A stretch of 64,000 bases of DNA from Pseudomonadota bacterium. Its GTDB lineage: Bacteria > Pseudomonadota > Gammaproteobacteria > Pseudomonadales > Oceanobacteraceae. Of this stretch, positions 40,221 to 51,631 are shown in pieces. Made by a program: the position numbers and the translations under genes. Under the pieces are notes generated by a model. That model ran no database searches, had not been told where the DNA came from, and saw only the letters and a program-made list of their open reading frames with translations. Position 1 is the first letter of the stretch. Each line of letters opens with the position of its first letter. The DNA lies in assembly GCA_030145845.1 (NCBI GenBank), contig JAIXHJ010000001.1, positions 496,001-560,000 on the forward strand. The letters are read 5' to 3'.

Positions 40221-40582
40221 GCTTTTTCTGGATCGGGCTTGGCGGTGCTCTGGGAGCCATCTGCCGTTATGTGGTCGCAACCGGCATCTTCCGCTGGATG
40301 GATAAACCCTTTCCTTATGGCACGTTAAGTGTGAACCTGATAGGCTCCTTCGCCATGGGAGTCGCCTACATCTGGCTGGTTCAGCACGAGTGGGGTGGTG
40401 ACTATCACAAGCAACTGGTGATGGTCGGATTCCTCGGTGCCTTCACGACTTTTTCCACCTTCTCGCTGGAGAGTGTTGCCATGCTGCAACAGGAACGCTG
40501 GCTGGCTTTTGCCAGTTATGCCGGCTTCAGTCTGACGGGGTGTCTGCTGGCGACCGTGGCTGGCATGTGGCTTTCAAAATCT

Positions 40583-40591
<9 letters not shown>
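40217..40591 (+). CDS. crcB: Fluoride ion exporter CrcB/Fluc
   Basis: The 124-residue four-TM protein has GLGGALGAICRYV, the pore signature GTLSVNLIGSFAMGVAY and GFLGAFTTFSTFSLESVAMLQ, which supplies the Phe box lining the fluoride path. Fluc channels work as antiparallel dimers in the inner membrane. It overlaps rarA by 4 nt. There is no room for, and no sign of, an upstream fluoride riboswitch. The last codons lie inside the tandem TTGGTAT repeat that precedes serS. Confidence 0.93.
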
Positions 40592-43261
<2,670 letters not shown>

Positions 43262-43340
43262 AATCAGCACTCTCCACCCCTGCGTTTCTGAAAATCTGCA
43301 CTATGCTTAGCCATATAATGGAACTGTATGGGTAGAAGTA

Positions 43341-44960
43341 ATGGGTTTTCTGAATTCCCTGAGTATCAGGGTTAAAATTCTGTCTCTGGCAGGGGTGGCG
43401 GTCATTGGTTTTGTTATCAGTACCCTGCTCAGCGTCAACATGAATACAGCCAATTCCTCCCGGCTGGATATGATTCAGAAAGTTTTTTTCCCGGTGGTTG
43501 AAGAATCCAAAGCCAATATCGTGCGCCTGGCGCGGATAGAGGAGTTGTTTTCCACCGCGGTAAGCACCGGCGAAATGGATTTTGTGCAGACGGCAGAGAA
43601 ATACCGCAGTGAAACCCTTGCTGGTCTGGAGAAGCTTAACCGCCTGTGGCCGGAAAAATCAGCCGCTGCCGGTGCCAGCCAGAAAGCGTTTGAATCCTAC
43701 TTTTCAGCCGCCCGCCGGCTGTCATCGGGAATGATTGAGGGCACGCTGGACCCGGCGGACATGGGGCCGGCTATTGAAACCATGAATACCAGTCTCGCTT
43801 CTGCGCGTGAGCGTTTCAGCAGCTACAGTGAGGCCGCCGTGCAGGCATTTAATGACACCGTATCCGTCTCCAATAAAGCGGCAGGCAATGCGCAGTCAAT
43901 GGCCCTGATTGTTACGCTGGCGACCCTGTTGATACTCGCCGTTGTCGCCTGGTCGACAACGAGGAGTATTTCACTGGCGGTTAATAATCTGGTGACATCA
44001 CTGAAAGATATTGCCAGTGGTGAAGGGGATCTGACCCGGCGGCTGGAAAAAACATCCGCTGACGAAATTGGTGAGGTCGTGCACTGGTTTAATGAGTTTG
44101 TTGCCAAGCTGCACCGCAATATCGGCGAAGTCATCAGCACGACAAGGCCGCTGACTTCGGTGGCATCGGATCTGGGCAACCTGACATCGCAGACCTCCCG
44201 TATTACCGGTGAGCAGAACCGCGCTACGGAAGAGGTTTCTTATCTGGTCGATGAGATGGTGGCCAGTGTGCAGGACGTTTCCGGTCATGCCAGCTCTGCA
44301 GCAGAAGCTGCACGCGAAGCGGATACAGCTGCCAAGGGTGGACGTCAGATTGTTAAGGATACAGCGGCCAGTATTAACAGCCTGGCCAGCGAAGTGGAGC
44401 GGGCCAGTGAAGTGATCCGTAAGCTGGAAGCGGATACCGCGAACGTCGGCAATATTCTGGATGTGATTAAAGGTATTGCTGAACAGACCAACCTGCTGGC
44501 GCTGAATGCAGCGATTGAGGCCGCGCGTGCCGGTGAGCAGGGGCGTGGGTTCGCGGTGGTGGCTGATGAGGTCCGTACGTTGGCATCACGCACGCAGGAT
44601 TCCACCCAGGAAATTCAGTCGGTTATTGAACAGCTGCAGTCTGCTGCCAGGTCTGCGGTGGATGTGATGAACAGCAGCAAGGAGCGCGCCGGCACCAGCG
44701 TCAGTCAGGCTGCAAAAACAGATGAAAGCCTGCAGGCGATTACCTCCATGGTGGAAGCCATTACTGAGATGAATAACCGCATTGAGGCGGCGACGGAGCG
44801 GCAGCAGCAGGCGGCGGGCAGTATTAAGGATAATGTACTGGGCATTAAGGAAAACTCTTCTGCTGCCATGAGTAGTATGCAGCAGGTGGAAGCGTCAAGC
44901 CGGTCGCTGACGGATATTTCCCAGACCCTGCAGCATGTGTCCGGTCAGTTCCGGGTGTAA
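43341..44960 (+). CDS. Methyl-accepting chemotaxis protein
   Basis: The 539-residue receptor has TM1 at about residues 13-30, then a periplasmic helical sensor of about 150 residues rich in Ala/Glu/Ser (four-helix-bundle style). TM2 lies about residues 190-207. A HAMP domain follows ([25 protein letters not shown]), then the cytoplasmic signalling bundle. The hairpin tip is [39 protein letters not shown]. The ligand is unknown. No C-terminal CheR-binding pentapeptide is present. TATAAT at 43314-43319 gives a consensus -10 about 22 nt before the ATG, though I see no good -35. Monocistronic with a strong terminator. Confidence 0.93.
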   Translation: MGFLNSLSIRVKILSLAGVAVIGFVISTLLSVNMNTANSSRLDMIQKVFFPVVEESKANIVRLARIEELFSTAVSTGEMDFVQTAEKYRSETLAGLEKLNRLWPEKSAAAGASQKAFESYFSAARRLSSGMIEGTLDPADMGPAIETMNTSLASARERFSSYSEAAVQAFNDTVSVSNKAAGNAQSMALIVTLATLLILAVVAWSTTRSISLAVNNLVTSLKDIASGEGDLTRRLEKTSADEIGEVVHWFNEFVAKLHRNIGEVISTTRPLTSVASDLGNLTSQTSRITGEQNRATEEVSYLVDEMVASVQDVSGHASSAAEAAREADTAAKGGRQIVKDTAASINSLASEVERASEVIRKLEADTANVGNILDVIKGIAEQTNLLALNAAIEAARAGEQGRGFAVVADEVRTLASRTQDSTQEIQSVIEQLQSAARSAVDVMNSSKERAGTSVSQAAKTDESLQAITSMVEAITEMNNRIEAATERQQQAAGSIKDNVLGIKENSSAAMSSMQQVEASSRSLTDISQTLQHVSGQFRV

Positions 44961-44967
44961 GAATAAT

Positions 44968-45004
44968 GCCAATAAAAAGCGCCCGATGGCGCTTTTTTAT
45001 TGGC
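44968..45004. terminator. Bidirectional terminator between chemoreceptor and ybiB
   Basis: GCCAATAAAAAGCGCC and GGCGCTTTTTTATTGGC pair around CGAT. The right arm contains the ybiB stop codon (44997-44999), so on the minus strand the gene ends inside its own terminator stem. Confidence 0.88.
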
Positions 45005-45974
45005 TGACGTGCAGGCGAAAACTATCGTGCAGACGTTGTTGCCATGCCTGCCGGCAGCGGTTTTGTGCAGCATCAAAATCCGTGGACTTTTCGGCGGCGC
45101 ATAATGCGAGAGCTGCCGTATTCAATACCGCCTGTTCTGCATATTCGTTGCTGATATCACCATTCCACAGATCGCACAGCCAGCGGATGCTGATATCACC
45201 GGCCTTATCGGCGATGTGAGATGCCAGCTTGGGAATCGTGAGTTCGTAGGTCTGGCCATCAAAGCTGAGCAGGGCACGGCAGTCGCGTTCCGGATTGACC
45301 TCAAACTCGCCGCCTTCGCCTTTGATGACAATACAGTCGCGCTGATTCAGTGCGGCAGCCCCGGCGTGAACCTGTGCATAATTCGGGTGAAAAATTCCCT
45401 GTACGCTGGGGATGCCCGCCGGGGCAATGGTTTTCATAACGGTGTTGATCGGTGAGCGTACGCCCAGTATGGCTTTCAGTCCCAGCCATTGCTGTAACAG
45501 CGGGTTAAGTGTGGCACAGGGAAGGTACATCAGTGCCTGCGGCTGGTTGAGCGCCTCCAGGTTGCGGACAACCGGCAGGTCGAACGCTTCGAATACTTCA
45601 TGTAGGTACAGCCGGCCTTCGGTGTGAGCTTCCGTGCCATGAGCAATAATGCGCTTACCCATGCGGGTCAGCAGCAGCATGGATAAAAAACACCAGAAAG
45701 GCTGCCGCCGTTTACCGGCATAAGATGGCCAGACCAGATCGGCCTCAATCGCTTGCGGCCATAACCGGTTAATCGCGGCGGCAAAACCGCCGAGTTCTTC
45801 GGCGGTTTCTTCTTTTACCCGCAGCAACATAAAAATGGCGCCGATCTGTTCGGGTAATGCATTACCACTGAGCATGCCCTGCATCACCTGTTCGGCTTCA
45901 GCAAAGGTCATGCTGCGGCTGCCATTTTTTCCGCGGGCAAGAATTCTGACGTATTCGGCGAGTGGGTGACTCAT
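44997..45974 (-). CDS. ybiB: YbiB/TrpD2-like glycosyltransferase-family nucleic-acid-binding protein
   Basis: The 325-residue protein has the anthranilate phosphoribosyltransferase fold. An N-terminal helical domain (LAEYVRILARGKNGSRSMTFAEAEQVMQGML) leads to a phosphoribosyl-type domain with HGTEAHTEGRLYLHEVFEAF, LGVRSPINTVMKTIAP and IKGEGGEFEVNP. E. coli YbiB resembles TrpD structurally but was reported to bind DNA/RNA rather than act in tryptophan synthesis. Start ATG at 45974 overlaps the tusE stop. It is translationally coupled to the Tus sulfur relay operon, suggesting a tRNA- or nucleic-acid-related task. Confidence 0.85.
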   Translation of the reverse strand: MSHPLAEYVRILARGKNGSRSMTFAEAEQVMQGMLSGNALPEQIGAIFMLLRVKEETAEELGGFAAAINRLWPQAIEADLVWPSYAGKRRQPFWCFLSMLLLTRMGKRIIAHGTEAHTEGRLYLHEVFEAFDLPVVRNLEALNQPQALMYLPCATLNPLLQQWLGLKAILGVRSPINTVMKTIAPAGIPSVQGIFHPNYAQVHAGAAALNQRDCIVIKGEGGEFEVNPERDCRALLSFDGQTYELTIPKLASHIADKAGDISIRWLCDLWNGDISNEYAEQAVLNTAALALCAAEKSTDFDAAQNRCRQAWQQRLHDSFRLHVSQ

Positions 45975-46285
45975 AAACAATTCTCCGGACGTGGCAGGCC
46001 GGCAATTTTAGCCGCCAGTTTAGCCGGACTGCCGGGAAATAATGTCAGCAGATAAATGCTGCCGGCTTTGTCGCTGCCGAGTTCCTGTCTGATGTAGCGG
46101 GACAGTGGCCTCATGGCCGGTGAAATTTCGAACTCCTGATAAAAACGGCGCAGCAGATGCAGGATTTCCCAGTGAGCGTCGGTGAGGTCGATATTTTCGC
46201 TGGCGGCCAGTTCGGCGGCGACGTCTTCGTTCCAGTCATTAAGGTCGGCGAGGAAGCCGTCTTTATCCAGATTCAGGTTGCTCAT
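45971..46285 (-). CDS. tusE: Sulfurtransferase TusE (DsrC family)
   Basis: The 104-residue DsrC-fold protein has the family core WNEDVAAELAASENIDLTDAHWEILHLLRRFYQEFEISPAMRPL. The single C-terminal Cys103 is in PENCL. TusE has only this penultimate Cys and lacks the second Cys of dissimilatory DsrC, so it belongs to tRNA thiolation, not sulfur oxidation. It takes sulfur from TusBCD and passes it to MnmA (encoded at 25899-27002). Overlaps ybiB and tusB by a few bases each. Confidence 0.92.
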   Translation of the reverse strand: MSNLNLDKDGFLADLNDWNEDVAAELAASENIDLTDAHWEILHLLRRFYQEFEISPAMRPLSRYIRQELGSDKAGSIYLLTLFPGSPAKLAAKIAGLPRPENCL

Positions 46286-46545
46286 CAGAACCAGCTCAGC
46301 GTGTTGTCGGCAGTGACGGTCAGTTTAACCCAGTCGCTGTCGCTGAGCGCTGTGGTATGGCCAGGGATTAGGCCACGGCGGCGCAGATCTGTTTCGCGGC
46401 TGGCGATATTCTCATCCGCCGCGGAGCAGGAGGGTGCAAGATAAACACCGTCACCGGCAAGCATGATCCGGTCACCGGCAGCGGTCAGTGAGCGGACTTT
46501 ATTCAATACCTGTGGATCAGCGGAAAAAAGCAGATGCAGTGTCAT
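46285..46545 (-). CDS. tusB: Sulfur relay subunit TusB (DsrH family)
   Basis: An 86-residue DsrH-like protein, MTLHLLFSADPQVL then AAGDRIMLAGDGVYLA, ending DNTLSWF. It joins TusC and TusD in a hexamer. I chose the ATG at 46545, two bases after the tusC stop; an upstream TTG is unlikely. The operon order tusD-C-B-E is as in Pseudomonas. Confidence 0.88.
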   Translation of the reverse strand: MTLHLLFSADPQVLNKVRSLTAAGDRIMLAGDGVYLAPSCSAADENIASRETDLRRRGLIPGHTTALSDSDWVKLTVTADNTLSWF

Positions 46546-46547
46546 GA

Positions 46548-46883
46548 TCAGAAACTCAGGCAATGATCCGCGGTACGGATCAGTTGTTGAATACGTTGGT
46601 CGTCGGCAGCTTCGGCGATGCTGGTCAGGTCATCGGTTATCTGTATGTCTGCCGCGCGGTAATAGAGTTTGTCGCAGTCATATATGGGGAATGCTGCCAG
46701 TACTTTATCCGGGGCTTTGCCGCTGGCTTTGCGCGCCTGCTGATTTTTATACAGCCAGCCGATACCGGCGGCGGTGAAAATAACGCTGACATCGTGGTCA
46801 AACGTGGCCAGCGCCAGGATCATTTCCAGCGCTTCTGGATCGGGTGTTGGCGGCTGACTGATAACGACACATATTTTACTCAT
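46548..46883 (-). CDS. tusC: Sulfur relay subunit TusC (DsrF family)
   Basis: A 111-residue DsrE/F-fold protein, CVVISQPPTPDPEALEMILALATFDHDVSVIFTAAGIGWLY and DCDKLYYRAADI. TusC has no known catalytic Cys of its own and scaffolds the TusBCD complex. It begins 12 nt after tusD. Confidence 0.88.
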   Translation of the reverse strand: MSKICVVISQPPTPDPEALEMILALATFDHDVSVIFTAAGIGWLYKNQQARKASGKAPDKVLAAFPIYDCDKLYYRAADIQITDDLTSIAEAADDQRIQQLIRTADHCLSF

Positions 46884-46895
46884 GATGTTTCCTGC

Positions 46896-47285
46896 TCAGA
46901 ATTCAATAACCTGATCCGAATCCGCACAGGCAGCGGCCATTTCGCCCAGCCCGGCCAATTCAAATCCGTCCGCCAGGGTTGCGGCGGGCAGATTGTAGCG
47001 CTGCTGTTCTGCCTCATCGCAGATGCCGCGGCGCAGAGCGTTGGCAATACACGCCTGCAGGGGGATGCCGGCTTCCTCTGCCAGCGCCTGCCAGCTGGCG
47101 GCGTTACTGATCTGCCCCTGTACGGCCTGCTGGCCGGCGAGGGCGGCGAAGACCGCATCCTGATAGAAAAAAATACGCCGGATTTCATGCCCCTCACCGA
47201 GCAGGGCACGGGCAAAATCCTGCGCCACGCTATGTTGCGCTGTGTGATAGGGACCGGAACGGATAAGCAGGGTAAAGCTGGCCAT
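46896..47285 (-). CDS. tusD: Sulfurtransferase TusD (DsrE family)
   Basis: The 129-residue protein has FTLLIRSGPYHTAQHSVAQDFARALLGEGHEIRRIFFYQDAV and the catalytic Cys79 in IPLQACIANALRRGI, matching E. coli TusD Cys78. It accepts sulfur from TusA and passes it to TusE. First gene of the tusDCBE-ybiB operon; the 143 nt upstream also carries the divergent tRNA-Ser promoter. Confidence 0.92.
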   Translation of the reverse strand: MASFTLLIRSGPYHTAQHSVAQDFARALLGEGHEIRRIFFYQDAVFAALAGQQAVQGQISNAASWQALAEEAGIPLQACIANALRRGICDEAEQQRYNLPAATLADGFELAGLGEMAAACADSDQVIEF

Positions 47286-47388
47286 AACAGGTTTCCGAGA
47301 GAGACGGACATTATGGTATCCGCCCGCGGCGCGAATGCAAAGATTGTCTCCGTCAGCGGGCTATCACGTTGATTTTTAAAAAAAAGTG

Positions 47389-47416
47389 TTGACGTTGACG
47401 GTTGGTGAAGTATGAT
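47389..47416 (+). promoter_or_regulatory. Sigma-70 promoter of tRNA-Ser
   Basis: TTGACG (47389-47394), a 16-nt spacer and TATGAT (47411-47416), followed by a GC-rich discriminator CGCCCCG before the tRNA. Such discriminators are typical of stringently controlled stable-RNA promoters. Confidence 0.65.
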
Positions 47417-47428
47417 ACGCCCCGTCTC

Positions 47429-47519
47429 GGAGGGATGGCTGAGCGGTTGAAAGCACCGGTCTTGAAAACCGGCATACGTTAATAGCGTATCTAGGGTTCA
47501 AATCCCTATCCCTCCGCCA
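47429..47519 (+). tRNA. tRNA-Ser (UGA)
   Basis: A 91-nt class II tRNA with encoded CCA. The acceptor stem is GGAGGGA/TCCCTCC with discriminator G. The anticodon stem CCGGT/ACCGG encloses loop CTTGAAA with anticodon TGA at 47463-47465. A long variable arm precedes the T-loop GGTTCAAATCC. Confidence 0.97.
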
Positions 47520-47527
47520 AATTCAGA

Positions 47528-47555
47528 AAGCCAGCACAATGTGCTGGCTTTTTTT
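47528..47555 (+). terminator. Intrinsic terminator of tRNA-Ser
   Basis: A 10-bp stem AAGCCAGCAC/GTGCTGGCTT with loop AAT is followed by a run of seven T. Confidence 0.9.
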
Positions 47556-47581
47556 ATGCCTGTTTTATGCTGATTGTTCAG

Positions 47582-47725
47582 TTAACGGACAGCAAGGCCG
47601 AGCAGGATGACGCTGCAGATTCCCATCAGGGCAACGGCCAGCCATTCGGCGCGGTAAATCAGGCGCAGGGTGTTTTCCGAGGAGAAGGTGTGCTGCTGTT
47701 CGGCGCGTGATGTTTTTCCCGGCAT
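47582..47725 (-). CDS. 47-residue single-pass membrane protein, unknown
   Basis: This short frame on the minus strand starts with ATG at 47725. A GGGAG lies about 8 nt upstream, a convincing ribosome binding site. The peptide begins MPGKTSRAEQQHTFSSENTL, has a polar, slightly charged N-terminal half, then one hydrophobic helix (about residues 28-45, WLAVALMGICSVILLGLAV) and ends in Arg. Probable orientation is N-in by charge, but this is weak. It sits alone between tRNA-Ser and the deacetylase-like gene. Family not recognised. The combination of start, ribosome binding site, stop and TM helix is what supports it. Confidence 0.6.
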   Translation of the reverse strand: MPGKTSRAEQQHTFSSENTLRLIYRAEWLAVALMGICSVILLGLAVR

Positions 47726-47816
47726 GATGAATCTCCCTTGTGTGCGGAGATTATCATGCGCCAGAAAACGCGCGCCGAATGTATCAGTTATGTTCCTGTT
47801 CTGTATCGGCCGGTAA

Positions 47817-48740
47817 TCAGGCTTTCAGCATTTCGCCGACAAAAGCACAGACCGAACGGCCCAGGGCGTTGAGATCGTAGCCACCTTCGAGGATGGCGAT
47901 CCAGGGCGTGCTGCGGCCGGACGCGTATTCCGTGATCCACTCGCCGAGCCAGCGGAAGTCATCGTCCTCAAGATTGAGTTCTGCCATCGGGTCATCTTTA
48001 TGGCCGTCAAAGCCGGCGGAAACAATGATGACTTCCGGGGCGAAACCACGCAGTTTTTTCATCCAGCCTTCGGTCACTTTTTCGCGGAACGTCTCACTGC
48101 CGGTTCCGGCATCCAGATACACATTGATGACGTTGTTGTATTTCGCCTCTTCATGGTGCGTATAAGGGTAGAAGGGGTGCTGAAAGCTTGAGAAAATAAG
48201 GAAGCGTTGATCGTTGCCCAGGATATCAATGGTGCCGTTACCCTGGTGGGCATCAAAATCCAGAATGGCAATGCGCTGGGCGTGATGAACGTCTGCCGCC
48301 CGCAGTGCAGTGATGGCCGTGTTATTGAAAAAACAGAAGCCCATGCTTTTGCGGTGCTCCGCATGATGGCCGGGCGGGCGGACGGAAACAAAGGCGTTGT
48401 CATAGGTGCCTTTCATCACGTCGTCCAGTGCCAGTGTGCTGGTGCCCACAGAATACAGAGCTGCATCAAGACTGCCGGCGGACATCGGTGTATCCTCGTC
48501 GACATAAATATGACCCTGTTTCGGCTGGATCATCTGCAGTTGTTCAAAGTAGCCGTGACTGTGTGCACGCAGGATATCCGGGGTGTTGGCCGTCTGCCCG
48601 TCAACCACCACCAGTTTGTCCCACAGGCCGCGGGACTTGAGCTGATGCTCAATGGCAACGATGCGCATGGCATGTTCCGGGTGGTTGTCACCGGTGTCGT
48701 GAGCAAAATGCTCCTGGAAGGTGTAGTAGGCAGTGGTCAT
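47817..48740 (-). CDS. Histone-deacetylase-family amidohydrolase
   Basis: The 307-residue zinc-dependent class II-like HDAC superfamily enzyme has RPPGHHAE with His125/His126 and GFCFFNN. DFDAHQGNGT has Asp163 and His165 as metal ligands; the usual second His is Gln166. SAGFDGHKDDP has Asp245 as third ligand, and ILEGGYDL closes the pocket. Bacterial members deacetylate acetylpolyamines, acetoin-pathway proteins or acyl-lysines. It is divergent from a Pat-type acyltransferase 90 nt away, suggesting opposing enzymes of protein or small-molecule acylation. Substrate unproven. Confidence 0.9.
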   Translation of the reverse strand: MTTAYYTFQEHFAHDTGDNHPEHAMRIVAIEHQLKSRGLWDKLVVVDGQTANTPDILRAHSHGYFEQLQMIQPKQGHIYVDEDTPMSAGSLDAALYSVGTSTLALDDVMKGTYDNAFVSVRPPGHHAEHRKSMGFCFFNNTAITALRAADVHHAQRIAILDFDAHQGNGTIDILGNDQRFLIFSSFQHPFYPYTHHEEAKYNNVINVYLDAGTGSETFREKVTEGWMKKLRGFAPEVIIVSAGFDGHKDDPMAELNLEDDDFRWLGEWITEYASGRSTPWIAILEGGYDLNALGRSVCAFVGEMLKA

Positions 48741-48830
48741 AACGACTAATTTTAACCATAGAATCGGCAGATAAGGCCCAGTGTATCCGGGCCTATGATC
48801 TGCGCCAACTAAACTTAAGGATCACATTGA

Positions 48831-51545
48831 ATGGGAACGCGCTCGCTTGAGTTGTTCTTTCAGCCTAAATCCATCGCCGTGATCGGGGCCTCTGAACGGC
48901 CGGGCAGTCTGGGCGGCGCCATCGTCCGTAATCTTGTGAATGGCGAGTTTCCCGGCGTCATCGTGCCGGTGAACAGCCGTGGCTACAAGGAAGTTTACGG
49001 CATTCCGTCGCTGTCCCGTATTGGTCAGCTCGACAGCCAGATTGATCTGGCCATCATCTGTACCCCAGCTGAAACCGTTCCGAAAATCATCAAGCAGCTG
49101 CACAGTAAAGGTGTTGGCGCAGCCATGCTGCTGACCGGTGGTATCGCCCGTACCCGTTCATGGCAGTTCCGGCCGTCGTCAGACCGTCTTAATCAGGTAA
49201 TTCAGCAGACCCGTATGCGGATTCTGGGGCCGGATTGTCTGGGTATGGTGATTCCCGGCCGCAAGCTCAATGCCAGTTTCCTGCATGTGCCGGTGCGCAA
49301 AGGGCACATCGCTTACGTCGGCCAGTCCGGTACGCTAGCGTCCGGGGTTATGGACTGGGCCTTCAGCCGTAATATCGGTTTTTCGCATGTGCTGACGCTG
49401 GGTAAGAGTCAGGATGTCACGCTGCCGGACCTGATTGATTACATCACCCAGGAACCGCCGGTGCGTACGCTGCTGATCCAGCTGGATGAAATCGGTTCCG
49501 GTAAGGCGCTGATCCGTGCGCTGCGGGCGGCCTCACGCCACAAGCTGGTGCTGGCGGTGAAAAGTAACCGTTTTCAGGAAAACCCGCTGAACCGCATTGC
49601 CTCGCCGAAAGGCCTGCTCAGCCGTGACGGGCTGGTCGATGAAACGCTGGCTCGGGCCGGTGTACTGCGGGTATCCGCCACAGATGAGCTGTTTGACTGT
49701 GTTGATGCACTGAGCCAGCGCCGGGAAACCTTCGGCCCGCGGCTGGCGATTATTGCCAACGGGCGCGGGCCGGCGATTCTGGCGATGGATCGTCTGCTGC
49801 ACGATAAAGGCAAGCTGGCCACGCTGTCGGAAGATACGCGCACGCATCTGCGCGGGCTGCTGCCGGAATATCTGCGCACAGAAAACCCGATTCTGCTTAA
49901 TCCGGAGCTGAAACCCCAGCAACTGACTGCAGTCACCAATACGCTGCTGCGCGATAAGCAGGTGGATGCTGTGCTGGTGATTTACATTCCCAGTCTGGGT
50001 TCTGACCCGGTGGCCAACGCGGAAGCTCTGGTGCGCATTGCCAAGAGCAGCAATAAAACGATTCTGACCAGCTGGATGGGTGAATATTCGGTGGAAGCGG
50101 CGCGGGAATGCTTCGACCAGAACGGCGTGCCCACCTTTGATACGCCGGATAATGCCATCAAGTCTTACATGTATATGGTGCAGCACCAGAAAACCCAGGA
50201 TCTGCTGCGCGAGACGCCGGAAAGTCTTGAGATTCCGATTTCGTCGGCGCATATGGACGTCGATAAGGAAATTCTCGCCGTACACCGGCCGGGAGATTAT
50301 CTGCTGCCGACCCATGCCTGGCAGCTGCTGAATTCCTATGGCTTCTCCTGTGCTGAAGCGCGCTACCGCACCAGCCTGAAGGATCTGCTGGCAATTTCTA
50401 ATGAGGTGAAGGGCCCCTGGGTGCTGCGTGTGCATCACCGTGACTACCTGTATCCCTTTGCTTACGGCAATAATCCGCGCGAACGTCTGCGTTCGGTGGC
50501 GCGCGAACTGACCAGTCACGAAGAGGTCGAGAAAGCGGCGGAGAAACTGGAAGGGCAGATTACCACGGCCTTCCCCAACAGTCCGGTGCTGGGCTATACG
50601 CTGCAGACCATGCATCGTGCACTGGATAATCTGCAGTTTTCTTTCGGTATCGGCCGTGATTCGGAAATCGGCCCTTATCTGTTCTTTGGCGGCGGCGGTA
50701 CCACGGCCGACATTCTGGTCGATCGTCAGGTCGCGCTACCACCGCTGAATGCTAACCTTGCGGAAAAACTGATTAAACGCAGTCATTTTTACGAGGTACT
50801 GGAAGAGCGCTCCGATAACATTGAGCGGGAGCTGGTGACGCTGGAGCGCTGGCTGGTTGCGCTGTCACATATGGCGCTGAATCATCCGTGGATCGCCGGC
50901 TTCGAGGTGAATGCCATCCGGCGTGCGGTCGGTCGCTATATGGTGATCGGTGTTGCCGGTGAGGTCGGCCATCCGGTGAAGAGTGCCATTCTGCCGTATC
51001 CGAAAGAGCTGGAAAGTCATTACGAGAGCCGCAGCGGTAACGCGTATGATATCCGTCCGATCCGCGGTGAAGATGAGCCGTTGCTGGAACAGTTTTACAA
51101 ACGTCTGAGTGCCGAGTCACTGCGTCTGCGCTTTTTCTCCGCCCGGCGCCGCTTTGAGCACCGCGAACTGGCTCGCTTCAGTCAGATTGATTATGACCGC
51201 GAGATGGCCTTTGTGGCGCTGCGTGACGGCACGCTGTACGGCGTGGTGCGGGTGTGGATTGATGCCGACGATGTGGCGGCGGAATTCTCGGTCATTATTG
51301 ACGATAACTGCCGTGGCGAAGGACTGGGTCTGCGCCTGATGCAGGGAATCATTGATTACCTGACCAAGCGTGGGGTGCTGCAGATCTACGGTACCGTATT
51401 GCCGCACAATACCGGCATGCTGAAACTGGCCCAGCGGCTTGGCTTCAGTGCGCATCACAACATGGAAGAAGGGGTGGTCGAAGTCGGCCGCAACCTGAAC
51501 CCGATGAAGTATGCGTGGCAGAGAAAACGAATGGTTCCGCTGTAA
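48831..51545 (+). CDS. Pat-type GNAT acyltransferase fused to acyl-CoA-synthetase (NDP-forming)-like domains
   Basis: The 904-residue protein comprises several domains in order. A CoA-binding Rossmann domain (about residues 1-135, FFQPKSIAVIGASERPGSLGGAIVRNL) is followed by succinyl-CoA-ligase-like domains (to about 460, with YVGQSGTLASGVMDWA). An ATP-grasp domain follows (about 480-710, GYTLQTMHRALDNLQFSFGIGRD). Last is a C-terminal GNAT domain (about 735-895) with the acetyl-CoA loop RGEGLGLRL. This is the architecture of PatZ/Pat, which acetylates lysines of metabolic enzymes such as acetyl-CoA synthetase and responds to acetyl-CoA level. Whether the synthetase part is catalytically active cannot be decided here. 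Divergent from the HDAC-like gene. Confidence 0.92.
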   Translation: MGTRSLELFFQPKSIAVIGASERPGSLGGAIVRNLVNGEFPGVIVPVNSRGYKEVYGIPSLSRIGQLDSQIDLAIICTPAETVPKIIKQLHSKGVGAAMLLTGGIARTRSWQFRPSSDRLNQVIQQTRMRILGPDCLGMVIPGRKLNASFLHVPVRKGHIAYVGQSGTLASGVMDWAFSRNIGFSHVLTLGKSQDVTLPDLIDYITQEPPVRTLLIQLDEIGSGKALIRALRAASRHKLVLAVKSNRFQENPLNRIASPKGLLSRDGLVDETLARAGVLRVSATDELFDCVDALSQRRETFGPRLAIIANGRGPAILAMDRLLHDKGKLATLSEDTRTHLRGLLPEYLRTENPILLNPELKPQQLTAVTNTLLRDKQVDAVLVIYIPSLGSDPVANAEALVRIAKSSNKTILTSWMGEYSVEAARECFDQNGVPTFDTPDNAIKSYMYMVQHQKTQDLLRETPESLEIPISSAHMDVDKEILAVHRPGDYLLPTHAWQLLNSYGFSCAEARYRTSLKDLLAISNEVKGPWVLRVHHRDYLYPFAYGNNPRERLRSVARELTSHEEVEKAAEKLEGQITTAFPNSPVLGYTLQTMHRALDNLQFSFGIGRDSEIGPYLFFGGGGTTADILVDRQVALPPLNANLAEKLIKRSHFYEVLEERSDNIERELVTLERWLVALSHMALNHPWIAGFEVNAIRRAVGRYMVIGVAGEVGHPVKSAILPYPKELESHYESRSGNAYDIRPIRGEDEPLLEQFYKRLSAESLRLRFFSARRRFEHRELARFSQIDYDREMAFVALRDGTLYGVVRVWIDADDVAAEFSVIIDDNCRGEGLGLRLMQGIIDYLTKRGVLQIYGTVLPHNTGMLKLAQRLGFSAHHNMEEGVVEVGRNLNPMKYAWQRKRMVPL

Positions 51546-51631
51546 CGGCTTTGCTATAGTCCCAGCGGATAATAATAAAGACGGCCTGTGCACAGGCTGC
51601 AGCTGAAACGAAAAAGAATGGGGTGCCCCCT

